A stretch of 64,000 nt of DNA from Vitis vinifera (Eukaryota > Streptophyta > Magnoliopsida > Vitales > Vitaceae), in NCBI RefSeq assembly GCF_030704535.1, contig NC_081813.1:5231001-5295000 (forward strand), given 5' to 3'. Numbering within the stretch: the stretch's first letter is position 1; the number at the start of each line of letters is the position of its first letter. The notes beneath the pieces were generated by a model. That model saw nothing but the letters and a program-made list of their open reading frames with translations. It was not told the origin of the DNA and ran no database searches. Shown here in pieces: positions 38,769 through 51,100 of the stretch. The position numbers and the translations under genes are program-made.

Positions 38769-39921
38769 TTGATTGGAAGGACAGAAAATGAGGCTGCTCA
38801 GAAGTTTGAAAACCGCTTATTTTCCACTGACTTCATCTAGACAAGTTGGCGGGGAAAATCGAATCTAGAAGAGGCTATGAAATTACGAATGTCTCCATTT
38901 TTTACTCTTCAAATTCTTATTTTACATTTTCACAGTTCATAATTTTCAGCCTTCGAGTACATTGTTTGTCAAGTAACTTTAAAGAAATGTAAATTGTTAA
39001 ATGTTGTCTACCTGCCGCGGCCTGTTTAGTTCCAGTTTTCAAAAATGGTTTTTTGTTATTGAAAATAAAAAACACAAAAAAACTTATTTAGGAAAGGGGA
39101 TGTGTTTTTGTTTTTGTTTTTTTTTTTTGTGTTTTCGGTATTCTCAAAAACCACTTTTTTTTAGAATAATAAAAAAATATATTTTCATTATTTTTTCAAT
39201 AAAATAAATTATTTTTCGTGTTTTTTTTTTTCTTCTTTTTGTGTTTTCCTAGGTGCTTTTTATGTTTCCACGAAGGTGAGTTCCACCTTCACATCCACCC
39301 ACAAACCTTTTCTTCTTCCTTAAATTATTAAAATTAATATACTTATACATTAACTTTCAAACATGTTTTTTGTTTTACTTATTCTAAAAAAACTTTTTTA
39401 TTAATTCAATAAAACATGTTTTTTTTTTTTTGAGAACAAAAATTATTTTCCTAAACAATTTTCAAAAATAGCAACCAAACAGACCTTAACTTTTCGGTTT
39501 AGCTCAAATCCCCCTAAATTGCAAATGTAATTTTTTGTGGTTAAAAAGATGAGGGAAAAGTAGGATTGATTTACTAATATGAAAATACACGGAAAAACAA
39601 ACCTCTTCGTTTATTTAAAAATAATTTCAAATACATACATTTTTTAATGAGTCATCTAATTATTCCCTAAATTATTTATTGTCATGTCATTAATATTAAT
39701 TGATAAATAGATTCTTTCACGTCAATGTTTATCTTCCTTTTAAATTTATTATTATTATTATTAGTATTATTATTTTATTTGGGATTTTTTTTTCACTGCT
39801 TTTATCATTCATACTCTTCAAACTATCTCACTTTTATGAGATGTTTATGAAAAAAAAAATGTCTTAACTTTTACTAAGGTGTTTGTTTTTGGGAAAGAAA
39901 AAAATCTCAAATAATAATAAT

Positions 39922-40429
39922 TGTGGGATGCTCACAACCGTCTAGCATGATCCTTATGTGTCGTCAAGTGTGATGCCTATTTTATGCAATCGTCATGTAT
40001 CTGTCTACCTCAAAATGCAAACAGACAAATCATCGAGGCACTATACATTCCCACCAGTCAAGTATTAAATACAACATATATTAAGTGCATTAATTGACAT
40101 AACCATTACTAAGCATAAAACATCATACTTCCAAGACTCAAAAACTAGTAATCATTAACATTAAAGATGGTAAAATTGCAATCAAATGTATAATAAAAGC
40201 ATTGAGAAGACATTACCTTTGAGCCTAAATAAATAGTCATTATTCATAAAAAAGAAGGTATGTTGCCACTTTTCCAAAAAATCTCTTGCTCAAGTTTTTT
40301 ACATCTGACTTAAGCTTTGAAAGGATGTATCCGAAAAACTCATCCAAACATTCTTTTGTGCAAGTGCAATCGGTCGTCTACATCACGTGGAGGCTAGCCG
40401 GATACTTCATTATTGGTCATGCACCAACA
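39922..40429. mobile_element. Solo LTR (D-unit copy)
   Basis: A 508-bp orthologue of 26503-26963 with TG...CA ends. It is flanked by ATAAT on the left and ATAAC on the right, so one target-duplication base has mutated. It retains about 45 bp that the C-unit copy lost. The insertion therefore predates the split of the C and D units. Confidence 0.78.
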
Positions 40430-41662
40430 ATAACGATAATAAATCTGAAAAAAAAAAAACATTTATGTGGACAAGTCTAGTTGTCAATTAAGGTTGATGA
40501 CATGACAAGTAACAATGACATTTTAAGGGATAATTAAATGACTAATTAAAATTGCATGTATTTTAATTTTTTTTAAATAAATAAAGATAATATTGATTTA
40601 AAAATTTAGGTTTCTTTTTTTCCATATATTTTCATATTAGTAAGTCAAAACTCACTTTTCCCTTAAAATTAAATTCAAATTCTTATTATTCAAGGCATTA
40701 CATTAGTTTGGATTTATCAAATATTAAATAACATATAAATTAATATTAATCATAAATTCTCATAATATGAATCATTGTAAAAGAGTAAATTTATGAACAT
40801 ACAAATTAATATAATTGTAGGAAAAAGTGAGTATTGACTCACTAATATGAAAATATATAGAAAAAATAACCTCAAATTTTTTAAATCCATATTATCTTCA
40901 TCTATTAAAAAATAATTTGAAATACATGCACTTTTTAATGAGTCATATAATTATTCCCTAAAATTTCCATAAAAAAAAATGTTGGTTACCAATAATCACA
41001 TCAAGAATTTTACATAAAAAAATAAAAAAATAAAAACAAAAATATATTACTTTTTTATATGTATCTCTATCTCCTGAATTGAAGATGAAATAAAAAAACA
41101 GAAGAATGTCCTAAACAATCAAGGTCCTTGAAATTAACCTCAACGTACCCTAATGAAAAAAATCCTACAAAGACCTTGGAAAAAACCATAAACCTTATTC
41201 CCTGCAAACTCAAACTCACCTATAGTCCGCTAAGGTTTTACCTACTTTTAATTTCCACACTCTTCAAACTACCTCACTTTTGCTACGAGATATTTGTTTA
41301 TAGAAAAAAAAAATTCAACTTTTCCTAAAGGGTCTTTGCTTTTAGAACAAAAAATCTCAAATAATAATAATAATAAATATCTAAAAGGAACATAAATAAT
41401 TACGTGGAGAAGTCTAGTTGTCAATTAATGTTGATGACGTGACAAGTAAAAATCAAAATTTAAAAAATAATTAGATGACTCATTAAAAATTGCATGTTTT
41501 TCAAATTATTTAAAAATAAATGAATATGATATCAATATACAAAATTTAGAGTTCTTTTTTTCCATATATTTTCGTATTAGTGAATCAAAACCCACTTTTC
41601 CCATAATTATATACTCAATTTATATATTAGCCATTGTTTGATAAAATCTAAAATTATTTTTA

Positions 41663-42990
41663 TGAAACCAAGGTTTGGTTCATTGCGATTTTGATGATAA
41701 CAAAACAAGGTTTAGAACTAATGATTTTATTTCAAGTGTGATTAGGCAAGATGATTTCCAAAGTGGTAATCACAAAGACAAATCAAGTCAAGGAGAAATT
41801 ACGAAGAAGAAGACCACCTCAAAGAGAAGTGTTTTTCAAGACCTAAGTTTCATAAGATCTCTTTATAAAGTTGTTGGTGTACTAGGATTTTCATACATTA
41901 CATTCTTTACTTATATTCCAAAATTATCCAAGAGTTATTTTGTTTTAAATATTTTAAAATTGGATGATTTCATGTTTTCAACTCAAACCTTGTGTCAAAA
42001 TGTTTTTCAAACTTGTTTAAAAGGTTTTAAATTGAAAAAGTTGGTTGTTAAGCCAAAAACAGCTCAATCGGATGAGAAACCGATCAACCGCCAGCTCAAC
42101 CGGTTTAGGAGCAGGTCGACCTCCAGTTCAATCAGTCAAGGGTGTGAACAGTAATTGGTCGATCGCCAGCTCAATAGGTCGATGGGTGCAAAAAACTTTA
42201 TCTCTCTTCCAAAATGGTTGTTCAACTGGATGAGGAACCAGTCGACCCATACCTCAACCGGTCGAGGACCAATTGAAGTCCAATGGTCACCTACCAAGCA
42301 TTAAATGCTAATAACTAGTCAACCGGTCGACCCCCAACTCGACTGATCGAACCCCCAATGGCTAGTTTGATTTTTTTTCCTCTATAAAAAGGCTTCAAAT
42401 CTTCATTGTTCATGAGTTCAACTTTCCCAAACCTTTCTTGAATATATTTGAGTCTTGGAAGAGTGTTTTGAGTGCACCATTGTTCTAAAACTTGCATATC
42501 TTTAGTGCACCATTCAATCCTAGTTTTCTTATATCATTTGAGCTTAAAGTTTTTGTACTAGGATTTTGTAAGATCAATTATTTATATATCTTTGAGAGGA
42601 AGATTCTCAAGTGTAGGGTATCACTTGAGAGGTTGTTTAAGAGTGGGGTATCTCTTGAGGATTATAAAGGGTGCTTAGAACCAAAAGTCCAAAATAGTGA
42701 ATTGAAACCATAATCCAATTGTATCGCTTAAAGGCTTGGTTTGGAAGCCTTGAATTAGTGGAACCTCAAGCTTGGGATTGAAGCTAGAGAAAAATGGATG
42801 TAGGCTAGGTTGCACCAAACCACGATAAAATCTTGTGTTTGCATTTTCTCTTCCCTACTTTTTTACTTTATATGCAATTATATTTATATTGTTTTATTAT
42901 ATACTTGCATATATTTGTCTCTTACATTCTTAAAAAACATAAATCTATTTTTAAAAACTATTACCAAGCAAGCTCTTAATTCATATTTTC
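41663..42990. mobile_element. Probable LTR-retrotransposon LTR remnant
   Basis: Starts TGAAACCAAGG, then GATTTTGATGATAACAAAAC, a word often seen near the start of plant Copia-type LTRs. It includes a TATA-like TATAAAAAGG near 42385, a series of ACCGGTCGA-like words at 42090-42350, and an end region with ACCACGATAAAATCTTG. No primer-binding site, reverse transcriptase or target duplication could be assigned, so the right boundary is approximate. It is inside the recent duplication, with a second copy at 63577 onward, so it predates it. Confidence 0.5.
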
Positions 42991-43009
42991 CACATTTTAG
43001 GGTAATTAA

Positions 43010-43340
43010 TTCACTTTCATTCTCATTTCTATCATATTCAAATTCTCTCATTCCACACTCCAGAGCTTTTTCCATAAAAGAAGAATGGTCGTGGGTTTCT
43101 CATTTTTTTTTTTGTATGAAATGTAAGATATTTCACTTTCATTTCCATTTCTATTACAGTCAAATTCTCCCATTCGACACTCCATAGCTTTTTCCATGAA
43201 AGAAGAACCGTTGTGGCAAGGTTTCTCATTTCCTTGTATGAAAAGTAAGATGATTTCACTTTCATTCTTATTTATATCATATTCAAATTCTCTCATTCCA
43301 GACTCTAGAGTTTTTTCCATGAAAGAATAATGGTCGTAAT
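43010..43340. repeat. Tandem repeat, about 121-bp unit, 2.7 copies
   Basis: Units start at about 43010, 43131 and 43253. Each begins TTCACTTTCATT and includes CAAATTCTC(T/C)CATTC and AGCTTTTTCCAT. The repeat makes long open frames on the minus strand that are repetitive and not credible genes. It directly follows the LTR-like remnant. Confidence 0.85.
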
Positions 43341-43685
43341 CAGATATTAAAATATCGTGTTTCAGTGGACCACGCAGTAGCTCAGCCAACCACTGGAGTA
43401 AGCTTACCCCTTGTTATATATACTGTATCAAATATATATGGACTAAAACTCATCATATAAACACAATATTAAAATAATATTTTAATGAACAAATTAATTA
43501 TAATTATTTTATAATTAAATGAAAAAAAATCATTTAATTGATTGCCAAAAATATAAAATTATCATGATAATTTTCTTCATAGTGTTTTTAATATCATTAA
43601 TATATTAATTAAATATTAATATATATCATTTATTTTACTCAATTGTTATTCACAACACTATTTTTACTAATACAACATTTTACAT

Positions 43686-43880
43686 TCCTAAATTACCCTC
43701 CCTTATTCCTTCCCCCTCTCTCTCCTCTCCCCTCTCTCTTCCCCAACCTCGCATCCCAATTGCACCCCTTTTTGAATTTTTTTTCCCAATCCCCACCCCA
43801 CATTTTAGCATTTTTTTTCTTTTATTTTTATCTTCCTTTTCATCTCTACAAACCCAACCCCCCAACCCACGTAAACTTCT
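43686..43880. repeat. Pyrimidine-rich tract
   Basis: About 195 bp composed almost only of C and T on the plus strand, including CCCTCTCTCTCCTCTCCCC. It yields a spurious Phe/Pro/Leu-rich frame at 43643-43957. Purine-pyrimidine strand asymmetry of this length can form triplex DNA. Its left part is not seen in the C unit. Confidence 0.8.
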
Positions 43881-44740
43881 TTTTTTTCTTTTCATTTCTT
43901 TTATTTTTTCACACTCAATTATTTTTCATATTCTTCTTATATTTTAAAACAAAATAATTTCTTTAAATAATAAATTATAAAATGATTTTATTATATTCAA
44001 TGTTTTTTTAAATTTGCAAAAATAGACCATCACCTTATTCGCCCTCTTCTAGGGTGATTACCATAGGTTGGATTAACCTAATATTTTTAATAATTTTTAA
44101 AATATCAAAATCAAGCCCTAGATAACTCACCATTAAAAAAAATATTTAATAAGTTATAGAAAGTTCCTTTTAATATATTTTTATGGTATATGGTAGAATT
44201 TAAATAAAATTAATTCCAAATTTTTTAAAAATAAAAAAAAAATCATTTATAAAAGTTATTAACCATTAATAATTGATAGTGGTTGTATTATACCAAAAAA
44301 AAAAAGGTTGTATTTGTCTTGTCATTGATATTCATAATTGATAATATCATATATTAAAAATTATTAACCATTAATAATAAATCAACACTGATTATTAATT
44401 ATTTAGACCATTTTTATGAAAAAAAAATAGTGAAACTTTTAAATTAATACACCAAAAATAGTTTTAGAAGCATATAGAGAAGATTGAGAATAAAATTTGA
44501 GTTTTGTTGTGTTGTTGTTTTAGTGTTTTAAGTTTTAAAACTTGAGTCAAGTGATTGTTATTTGCTTTGTTTGGTTGTTGAGAAAAATAGAAGATTGAGA
44601 ATGAAACTTGAGTTTCATGGTTATTGCTTTGGTGTTTGAAGTTTTGAAACTCGAGAGTTGAATGGCTGTGCTAGTATATATCCTTTTTTGTATGGATTAT
44701 AACCAAAGCATGGTGAACACACTTGTGCACACATCCAAGA

Positions 44741-44766
44741 ATATATATATATATATATATATATAT
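44741..44766. repeat. (AT)13 microsatellite
   Basis: AT dinucleotide run. The homologous place near 15660 has only a short TATATA, so the array expanded in this unit. Confidence 0.9.
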
Positions 44767-46518
44767 CAAATTTGAACAACTGAATAATGAAATTGTATTG
44801 ACCATACAAAGATAATGAACAAACTATGTAAAGGGTATACAAGGCAAATCATGGATTTTGAACAACTATGCAAGACCGTTACATTGACTATATAGGATCA
44901 ATGAACTAACTATATAAAAAGTATACAAAATAGGACATGAATTTTGAACAACCATACAACACAATTGCATTCACTTTATAAGGCCAATGAACTAATTATA
45001 AAAGCAATGTATTGTTTACAACTTATTTTTATCCCTCCTCGAAATACCTCAAAGGTTTATGACAATAAAAAGAAAAAAAAAGTGTTAATTTTCTTTTTCA
45101 AATTTTAAAAAATCAAATAAATATAAAAATAGATTTTTATTTTTTAAAGATAAAATTAAAAATGGAAGAAAAATATGATAAATTTAATTTTTTACCTTCA
45201 AATTAATTTGTAAATATTTTTAAAATAAATAGGAAAATTCAAATATTGCAATTGATTTTTAAGATAAAATTTGAAAACAAAAAATAACAATAACTTTCAT
45301 ATAACATATAAAAACTTTTAGATACTTAAACCAAAAAGATAATGGTAATAAAAAAAAAGTTAAAAAAAAAGTGAGGTTTTAAAATTTAATCCCATCTCAA
45401 ATTCAAAAAATTTTAAGGATATAAAACAAGCCTATATTTTTTATATGAAAATTTTCATTTTTTTAAGTTATAAAAATTATTCTCAATTTCTCCTTTTAAA
45501 AATAATGAACAAGAAATGTATTTAAAAAAAACCTTATATTGAAAACTTTTTAAATGCCTAATAATTAAAAAAAAAAAATTCTAAATTTAAAAATAATAAT
45601 TTAAGTTTTAAAATTATAAATCGTATATGGAACTTCTTCCCATTAAATAATTGCTTACTTAATTATCCCCACATGTGATTTTCTAAAAACCCAATTAAGG
45701 GTATTTTGGGCATTTTTGGCTCACAAAATATTGGTACGTCCTTCATAGTAATTTGGAGACCTGCTCTACCCCATCACAACAATTATACAAATTCATGGTC
45801 TTTAGGGTCATTATCACCTTCAAGGCTTCAATCACCCTTCGATCATAGCCGGCTGTAGGTGCAATTTGGTCTCTTCTCAATTTATTAATCACACAGGACA
45901 AAGTCCAAAATCAAATATATTCTAAAAAATAGGTAGATTCTTGGCATGTGTATCAGGAATTTTACTTTTCATATGGAAAATTGTGATTTATGGAATGCGT
46001 GATGGACTTTAAATCCTAAAAATAATAATAAATAAATAATGAAAAATAAGGCAATTGTCTGCCTAATTATTGAATGATAAAAATAAAATATTTTGTCACA
46101 TCTATGGAAAGTTGACTTTGACAATTACACGATAGAATAGGTCAAGCCCACTAGATTTTCAGGAAAGTAGTAAGTAAAAAATAAAATAAAATAAATGATA
46201 TTTTAGTATTTTATTGAGCATATAAAATATAAAATAAATTCAAATATAATTAAAATTAAATTTATGTATTTTAAATTTATTTAATTTTTATATAGAAGAG
46301 TTAAAATAAATTAAATAAAATTTAAAAATATATAAAAATAATTTATTAAGTTTAAATTATTTTTATTTTTCTTTGCTTTCTTTGACTTCTGTTTTTACTC
46401 ATTATTTTATTACCATAATTTCCTCAAAATTTTCAAAATCCAAATGCTTATTGAAATTTATTAGTACAAACTTTGAAATTTTGGCTTATTTAAATTTGAG
46501 TGCAGAAGAGGTCAGTAA

Positions 46519-47054
46519 TGTAGGGACCCCCCAGGACATGTGGCACGCACCTCTATTCGGGTCCCCCAAGGGGGGTATACGACACTCTCAAATATCATAT
46601 CCGGGCGATGCTTTATCCTATCTGGACCTATTGTCCGGATCATTGACTGTAACGAGCAAGTCTTGCTGAGTCATCCCCGACAGTCTGCCACAACCCACGT
46701 TCCGTCGCCTGCAGAGCGAAAGAACAAGAGCGATGACAAGTCACCTCCCACGATCTTTGATGATGACCCTGCCACCACCTTGAAGACATCATGACAAGCC
46801 AAAAAGTTTTCCCACCATTAAAGAGGGGAGCAGAGTTTCTGACATTATATAAAAGGGTCTTCACACAAGGAGGAAGGTAAGCCTGAGATCCTAAAAAAGC
46901 CAATAGTCTGATCTCTTAAGCCATGACTAACAAAACCATCGGAGGGTGTGTCCGGACATCTTTTGCAGGATCGACTGAGCCAGAACTCCTTCTTGGTTGA
47001 TAGCACGCGTCCACTTGGCAGCAGCAGGGATCCCTGGGACACGAGGCATCAACA
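46519..47054 (+). mobile_element. Solo LTR, 536 bp, perfect 5-bp target duplication
   Basis: Starts TGTAGGGACC and ends GGCATCAACA, flanked by AGTAA at 46514-46518 and 47055-47059. The equivalent place in the C-D interval (near 30268) reads straight through without it. The insert is markedly more GC-rich than its surroundings. It contains an LTR-type promoter TATA (TATATAAA at 46846-46853), which sets the plus orientation. No internal retrotransposon region is present. The superfamily is not certain from an LTR alone; Gypsy-like is a guess. Confidence 0.88.
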
Positions 47055-48186
47055 AGTAATGGCTCCTAATACATGGAATATGCATATCCCACCATTTTTT
47101 ATCCTTCAAATTCTTATATTAACACTTTCACGGTTCTTAATTTTTAGCTTTTCTATGTCTTATATGGGTATATTAGGCTATGTAGTTTAAGATCGACAAT
47201 TTTGTTCTATTCATTTTAGCTTAAAAGTGTCCAATAATATGCTCTATATTAAACCTCTCTCATGTTAGTAGCTTCAACAACAGTGAGTCAAGTCCGGGGG
47301 GCATGATAGACAAACCCATATGACTAGTTCACATTATCAGGTCCTCTTGTACTATAATTATGAATGAAAAAATAGACGTTTCTAGAAATTCATGGGGCTT
47401 AGTTCACTGGAAGTTCTTATTTTTCTTGAGTCCAGATAAAGAAAGATTTGATATCTAGAAATTCAAAATCTTCTTGTCTTCACGCTTTCTGATCAAAGCA
47501 AGTACTAATAAAGAAAACAATCAGAGCATGACAGATGTTGAACTTAATATTGTCTAGATTCACCGAGTCGATGAGGTTTTGAGCTTGAAAGAGTGAGGTC
47601 AAATCCACATGTCTGGAAATTTGGAAGGCAGTGATTCTACAATTCAAAGTCCTATATCCACATGTCTGAATCTGATCAGCAGGATACCAATGAATGAGCA
47701 CCAAGTTTAAGTAACTACTTTTCTTCATGGGTCAAGCATGGAACTTAGAAATACCTCTGAACTTTCTGAAGAAGGCCAAAACTTCCCTTTTTGCTAGCTC
47801 AAGTCTAAATTTAAGAGTGTTGCAAACCCTGCTCCTGATACACGCTTGTTGGTTTTGAAAACATACTATTTTCATGTTGTTACCGTGTCTTAATGTCTTC
47901 AGCCACTTAAAGCAGAGACTGAAAGTGGAGCACCATACTAGTAAGCAGGCAATCAAGATGAAAGAATTGCTTAAGGTTACATTATTGTCATGAATTTAAG
48001 TTACATAAAATTGGGAGAAAACAAAATACAAGAATTTAACTAGTATTATCTGCTCATTGCAGAGCTATGGATACTCTCTAACAGCCTATACATAGAACAA
48101 AACCATTTTGTTCTATCTTACAACCAAAGGTTGAACTGAGAATGTTACATATACATTAACCAACCATCTTTGAAGAACTCGTGCTT

Positions 48187-51100
48187 TTACCGCCTTTGGA
48201 AGTTAAATGCCTTGATGGCAAAGGCAAAGATAAATAAGAAAAGTACTGTAAACCCAACAATCACAGCTGCAACCACTCCTAGAAAATCATGTTCGAATCC
48301 AAAATAGTCATTCAAGTATTGTTCCACTGTGTCACCTGTGTCCTCAAATCTGTCCTGTATATCTCCAAACTGTGATGTAACCAATCCATACAAAGTCCAT
48401 GCAACTGGACATGCCCAATAGTACCATCTCCACCACACAGGAATCCTCTGTATTCATCATGGAAGAAATGCAACAAAATGAGTCATTTCCATATCCATGT
48501 GCTAAAGATAGTTGCAATTTAAAGAATAATGAGTTGAGAGAACTTACGGTTCGAGGAACTATAAAACCTGAAAATAAGTTCCATAATCCATAAAATGCTG
48601 CAGCAACGATGGCAGCAATATGTTGATTTGGTGTGGCAGCCACAGCCATCATGCCATAAAAGGTGAAGTACAGTAAGGTGAAGAACATGAAGAACAGATA
48701 CCAGAAGAACTTAGCAGCTGTCCATTCAAATCCAATCATTGCATAAACTATAACACCATACACCACAGCTTGTGCAAAGACATATGGTATCTCAACTAGA
48801 GCCTGCAACAAGAGATGAAATTTGATTAATAAAACCCATAAAGTGTTAGAGATAGACAGTCCATAGCATAAGAAAACTAGTTACCTGTGCAAAGGCATAT
48901 GGCATAGCTGAATATATTCCTGCAGCTCTTTCTCTGTAAAAGACAGTCCGTTCAACTGCAACGACTGGCTGCACCGATGAGGAATTTTGAACCCCAAGGA
49001 AGAGAACAGCAGCATACATAGAACCCATTGCATTACTCAAATCTTGTTGTTTTGTCCTGCATTTTACCATGTGAAGTATGAATTAAAGTTGATACAGAGA
49101 AACATACTGAGTTCTCAAAATCCTGTACTGGGTTCAAATTACCTTTTGGTGCCGAGATCCCAGAACATTGTCCCAAATATCAAGGCTATGAAAGTTGTGA
49201 AGAAAAATCTCACTGCCGTGTATGGTGGATTGCGCCAATATGACCTACGCTGTTTCCATAAGCATGCCATACATTGGGTGAAGAAGGACTGGGAGTATTG
49301 AGTAGGGAAATAGAGGTCCTTTGAACCAGGGGCAGGTTGGCTCAATTCTTTAATTAAATCTTTGTTTCTCCTGAAACATATGCCACATCAGAAAAGGCTT
49401 CAATAACCAATTCAAGCTTGCATGATGAACTTTGAGATGTGTATACATGAGATTTCAATATCATAATGCTTTCAGATAACCTATAGTTGAATCACCTGTA
49501 TAGGTTCGAATTTTTGTATATTTCAGTGAAATCCACCCCCAACAAGAATTCTTGTGCCGAAGTGGTAACTTCCAGCATCCAAGTTGCAGGGTTATAACCA
49601 CCTTTGATTTTACTCACTCCTTCAATTCCCTTAATGATAGCAAGTCACATGTATTAGTAAGCACTTGATATGAATTAACTCAAACTAAAGTATTTGCTGC
49701 TTATAGCTTTTACTTTATCATGGCAGCTTACCTCAAAATACTTTATCAGACAAGAAGAATGTCTACCCAGTAGTCCCACATATATCTCTTGTCCTCCTCG
49801 CTTCAGCAGGAGCAACTGCAAATCCATTTTAAATATTTCAGTACTTATATGCAAAGCTCATAGAAGGGAAACTATAAATTCTTTCTATCCATTAACATTT
49901 CCTACCTCATCAAAGGCTTCAAAGATGTCAATACTTGGCTGATGGATGGTGCACACAACTGTTCTTCCTGTGTCCACTGTGTTCCTGACTGTTCTCATAA
50001 CAATTGCAGCAGCTCTTGCATCTAGCCCTGAAGTTGGCTCATCCATGAATATTATTGAGGGATTTGCCACAAGCTCAACTGCAATGGTCAGCCTCTTGCG
50101 CTGCTCTGTTGAGAGACCATTTACACCTGGCAACCCAACTAGTGAATCCTTCAATGGGGTCAGTTCCACGAGCTCCATGACTTTCTCAATGAACATCTGT
50201 AACCATTAGATAGGATTAGAAATTGTTTAAAAAAAAAATGCGAAGCCATAGCAGAGATGGTAAAAAAATTGACACTGCTTGTGACTCTTTTCAGTTAGCA
50301 GGTTGTGAACAAGTTTCTCTAGTCTTATTAAACAGATCAGTTCATGGTTGCCAATGCTCAATAACACCTATTAGCATGCATGAACTTCACCAACTTGGAT
50401 TCCAGGTCAACCAAATTTGAACCAGCACCTTTCCCCAGGGTGAAGTTCAAGCCAAACTTGAACCTGATCTAAGCCCAACCAAGTTTGAAAAATCAATTCT
50501 AGGGCTTTACTTGTTCAGAGCCCTCAATTGAATAAGACAAATGTGGAAAGAACTCAGGAAGACCTCACCTTTCTAGTTTTAGAATCCACATCAGCAGGCA
50601 ACCTCAGCCAAGCAGAGTAGAGCAAGGACTCATGGATAGTAACATGAGGAGAGTGGATGTCATTCTGCTCACAGTATCCAGAAATTCGAGTAAAAGTCTC
50701 TTGCTTCTTTGGGTAGCCAGAAATGTTGATGTTACCCTCAATATATCCACCAGTTTTCCGACCAGCCAGTACATCCATGAGAGTGGTTTTACCAGCACCG
50801 CTAACACCCATCAGAGCTGTAAGAACACCAGGCCTGAAAGCACCACTCACCCCCTTTAGAAGCTTCAATCTGTCTTCAAGGACACCCTGACTTTTCATTT
50901 CCTACAAATTCAATTCAAACAACTTAGTTCTCATTTTCGGTTTATTAGTGCTGCTAAAGCATGTACATTATTTGTATTAATATGGAGTTACCTCTGGCAT
51001 GTCAACTGAGTATCTAATATCATCAAAGGTGATAGAAAGTGGTTGGAATGGAAGAACCATTCCTCTTTTGGTGTTACGTCTAGCCTCAGCAATGGCTTCT

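Larger units (their letters stand above)
31022..47669. repeat. Recent tandem segmental duplication, unit 1 (16.6 kb, contains PDR-D)
   Basis: From 31022 rightward this unit matches unit 2 (from 47670) almost base for base with a period of 16647-16649 bp. Immediately left of 31021/47669 the two are still homologous but differ every few tens of bases, which locates the junction. Differences seen by eye inside the unit are a handful of substitutions and one- or two-base changes in homopolymers, plus the hAT insertion in unit 2. Confidence 0.92.
38769..48186. other. Intergenic DNA between PDR-D and PDR-E
   Basis: AT-rich repeat-unit DNA holding a solo LTR (39922-40429), an LTR-like remnant (41663 to about 42990), tandem repeats, a pyrimidine-rich tract and a second solo LTR (46519-47054). 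The 3' flank of PDR-E starts near 47060. The hAT target word CTTTTATG at about 39831-39838 is present once and empty. No cellular gene was recognised. Confidence 0.7.

Noticed and set aside
41675..42154. 159-residue plus-strand frame in the LTR-like remnant
   Set aside because: It lies in the LTR region, has no retroelement protein motif, and is composed partly of repeated CGACC/CCGGT words.
43643..43957. 104-residue Phe/Pro/Leu-rich frame
   Set aside because: Artefact of the pyrimidine-rich tract.
46373..47190. Several overlapping short frames in the GC-rich segment
   Set aside because: They fall across a solo LTR, overlap each other on both strands and show no protein similarity.
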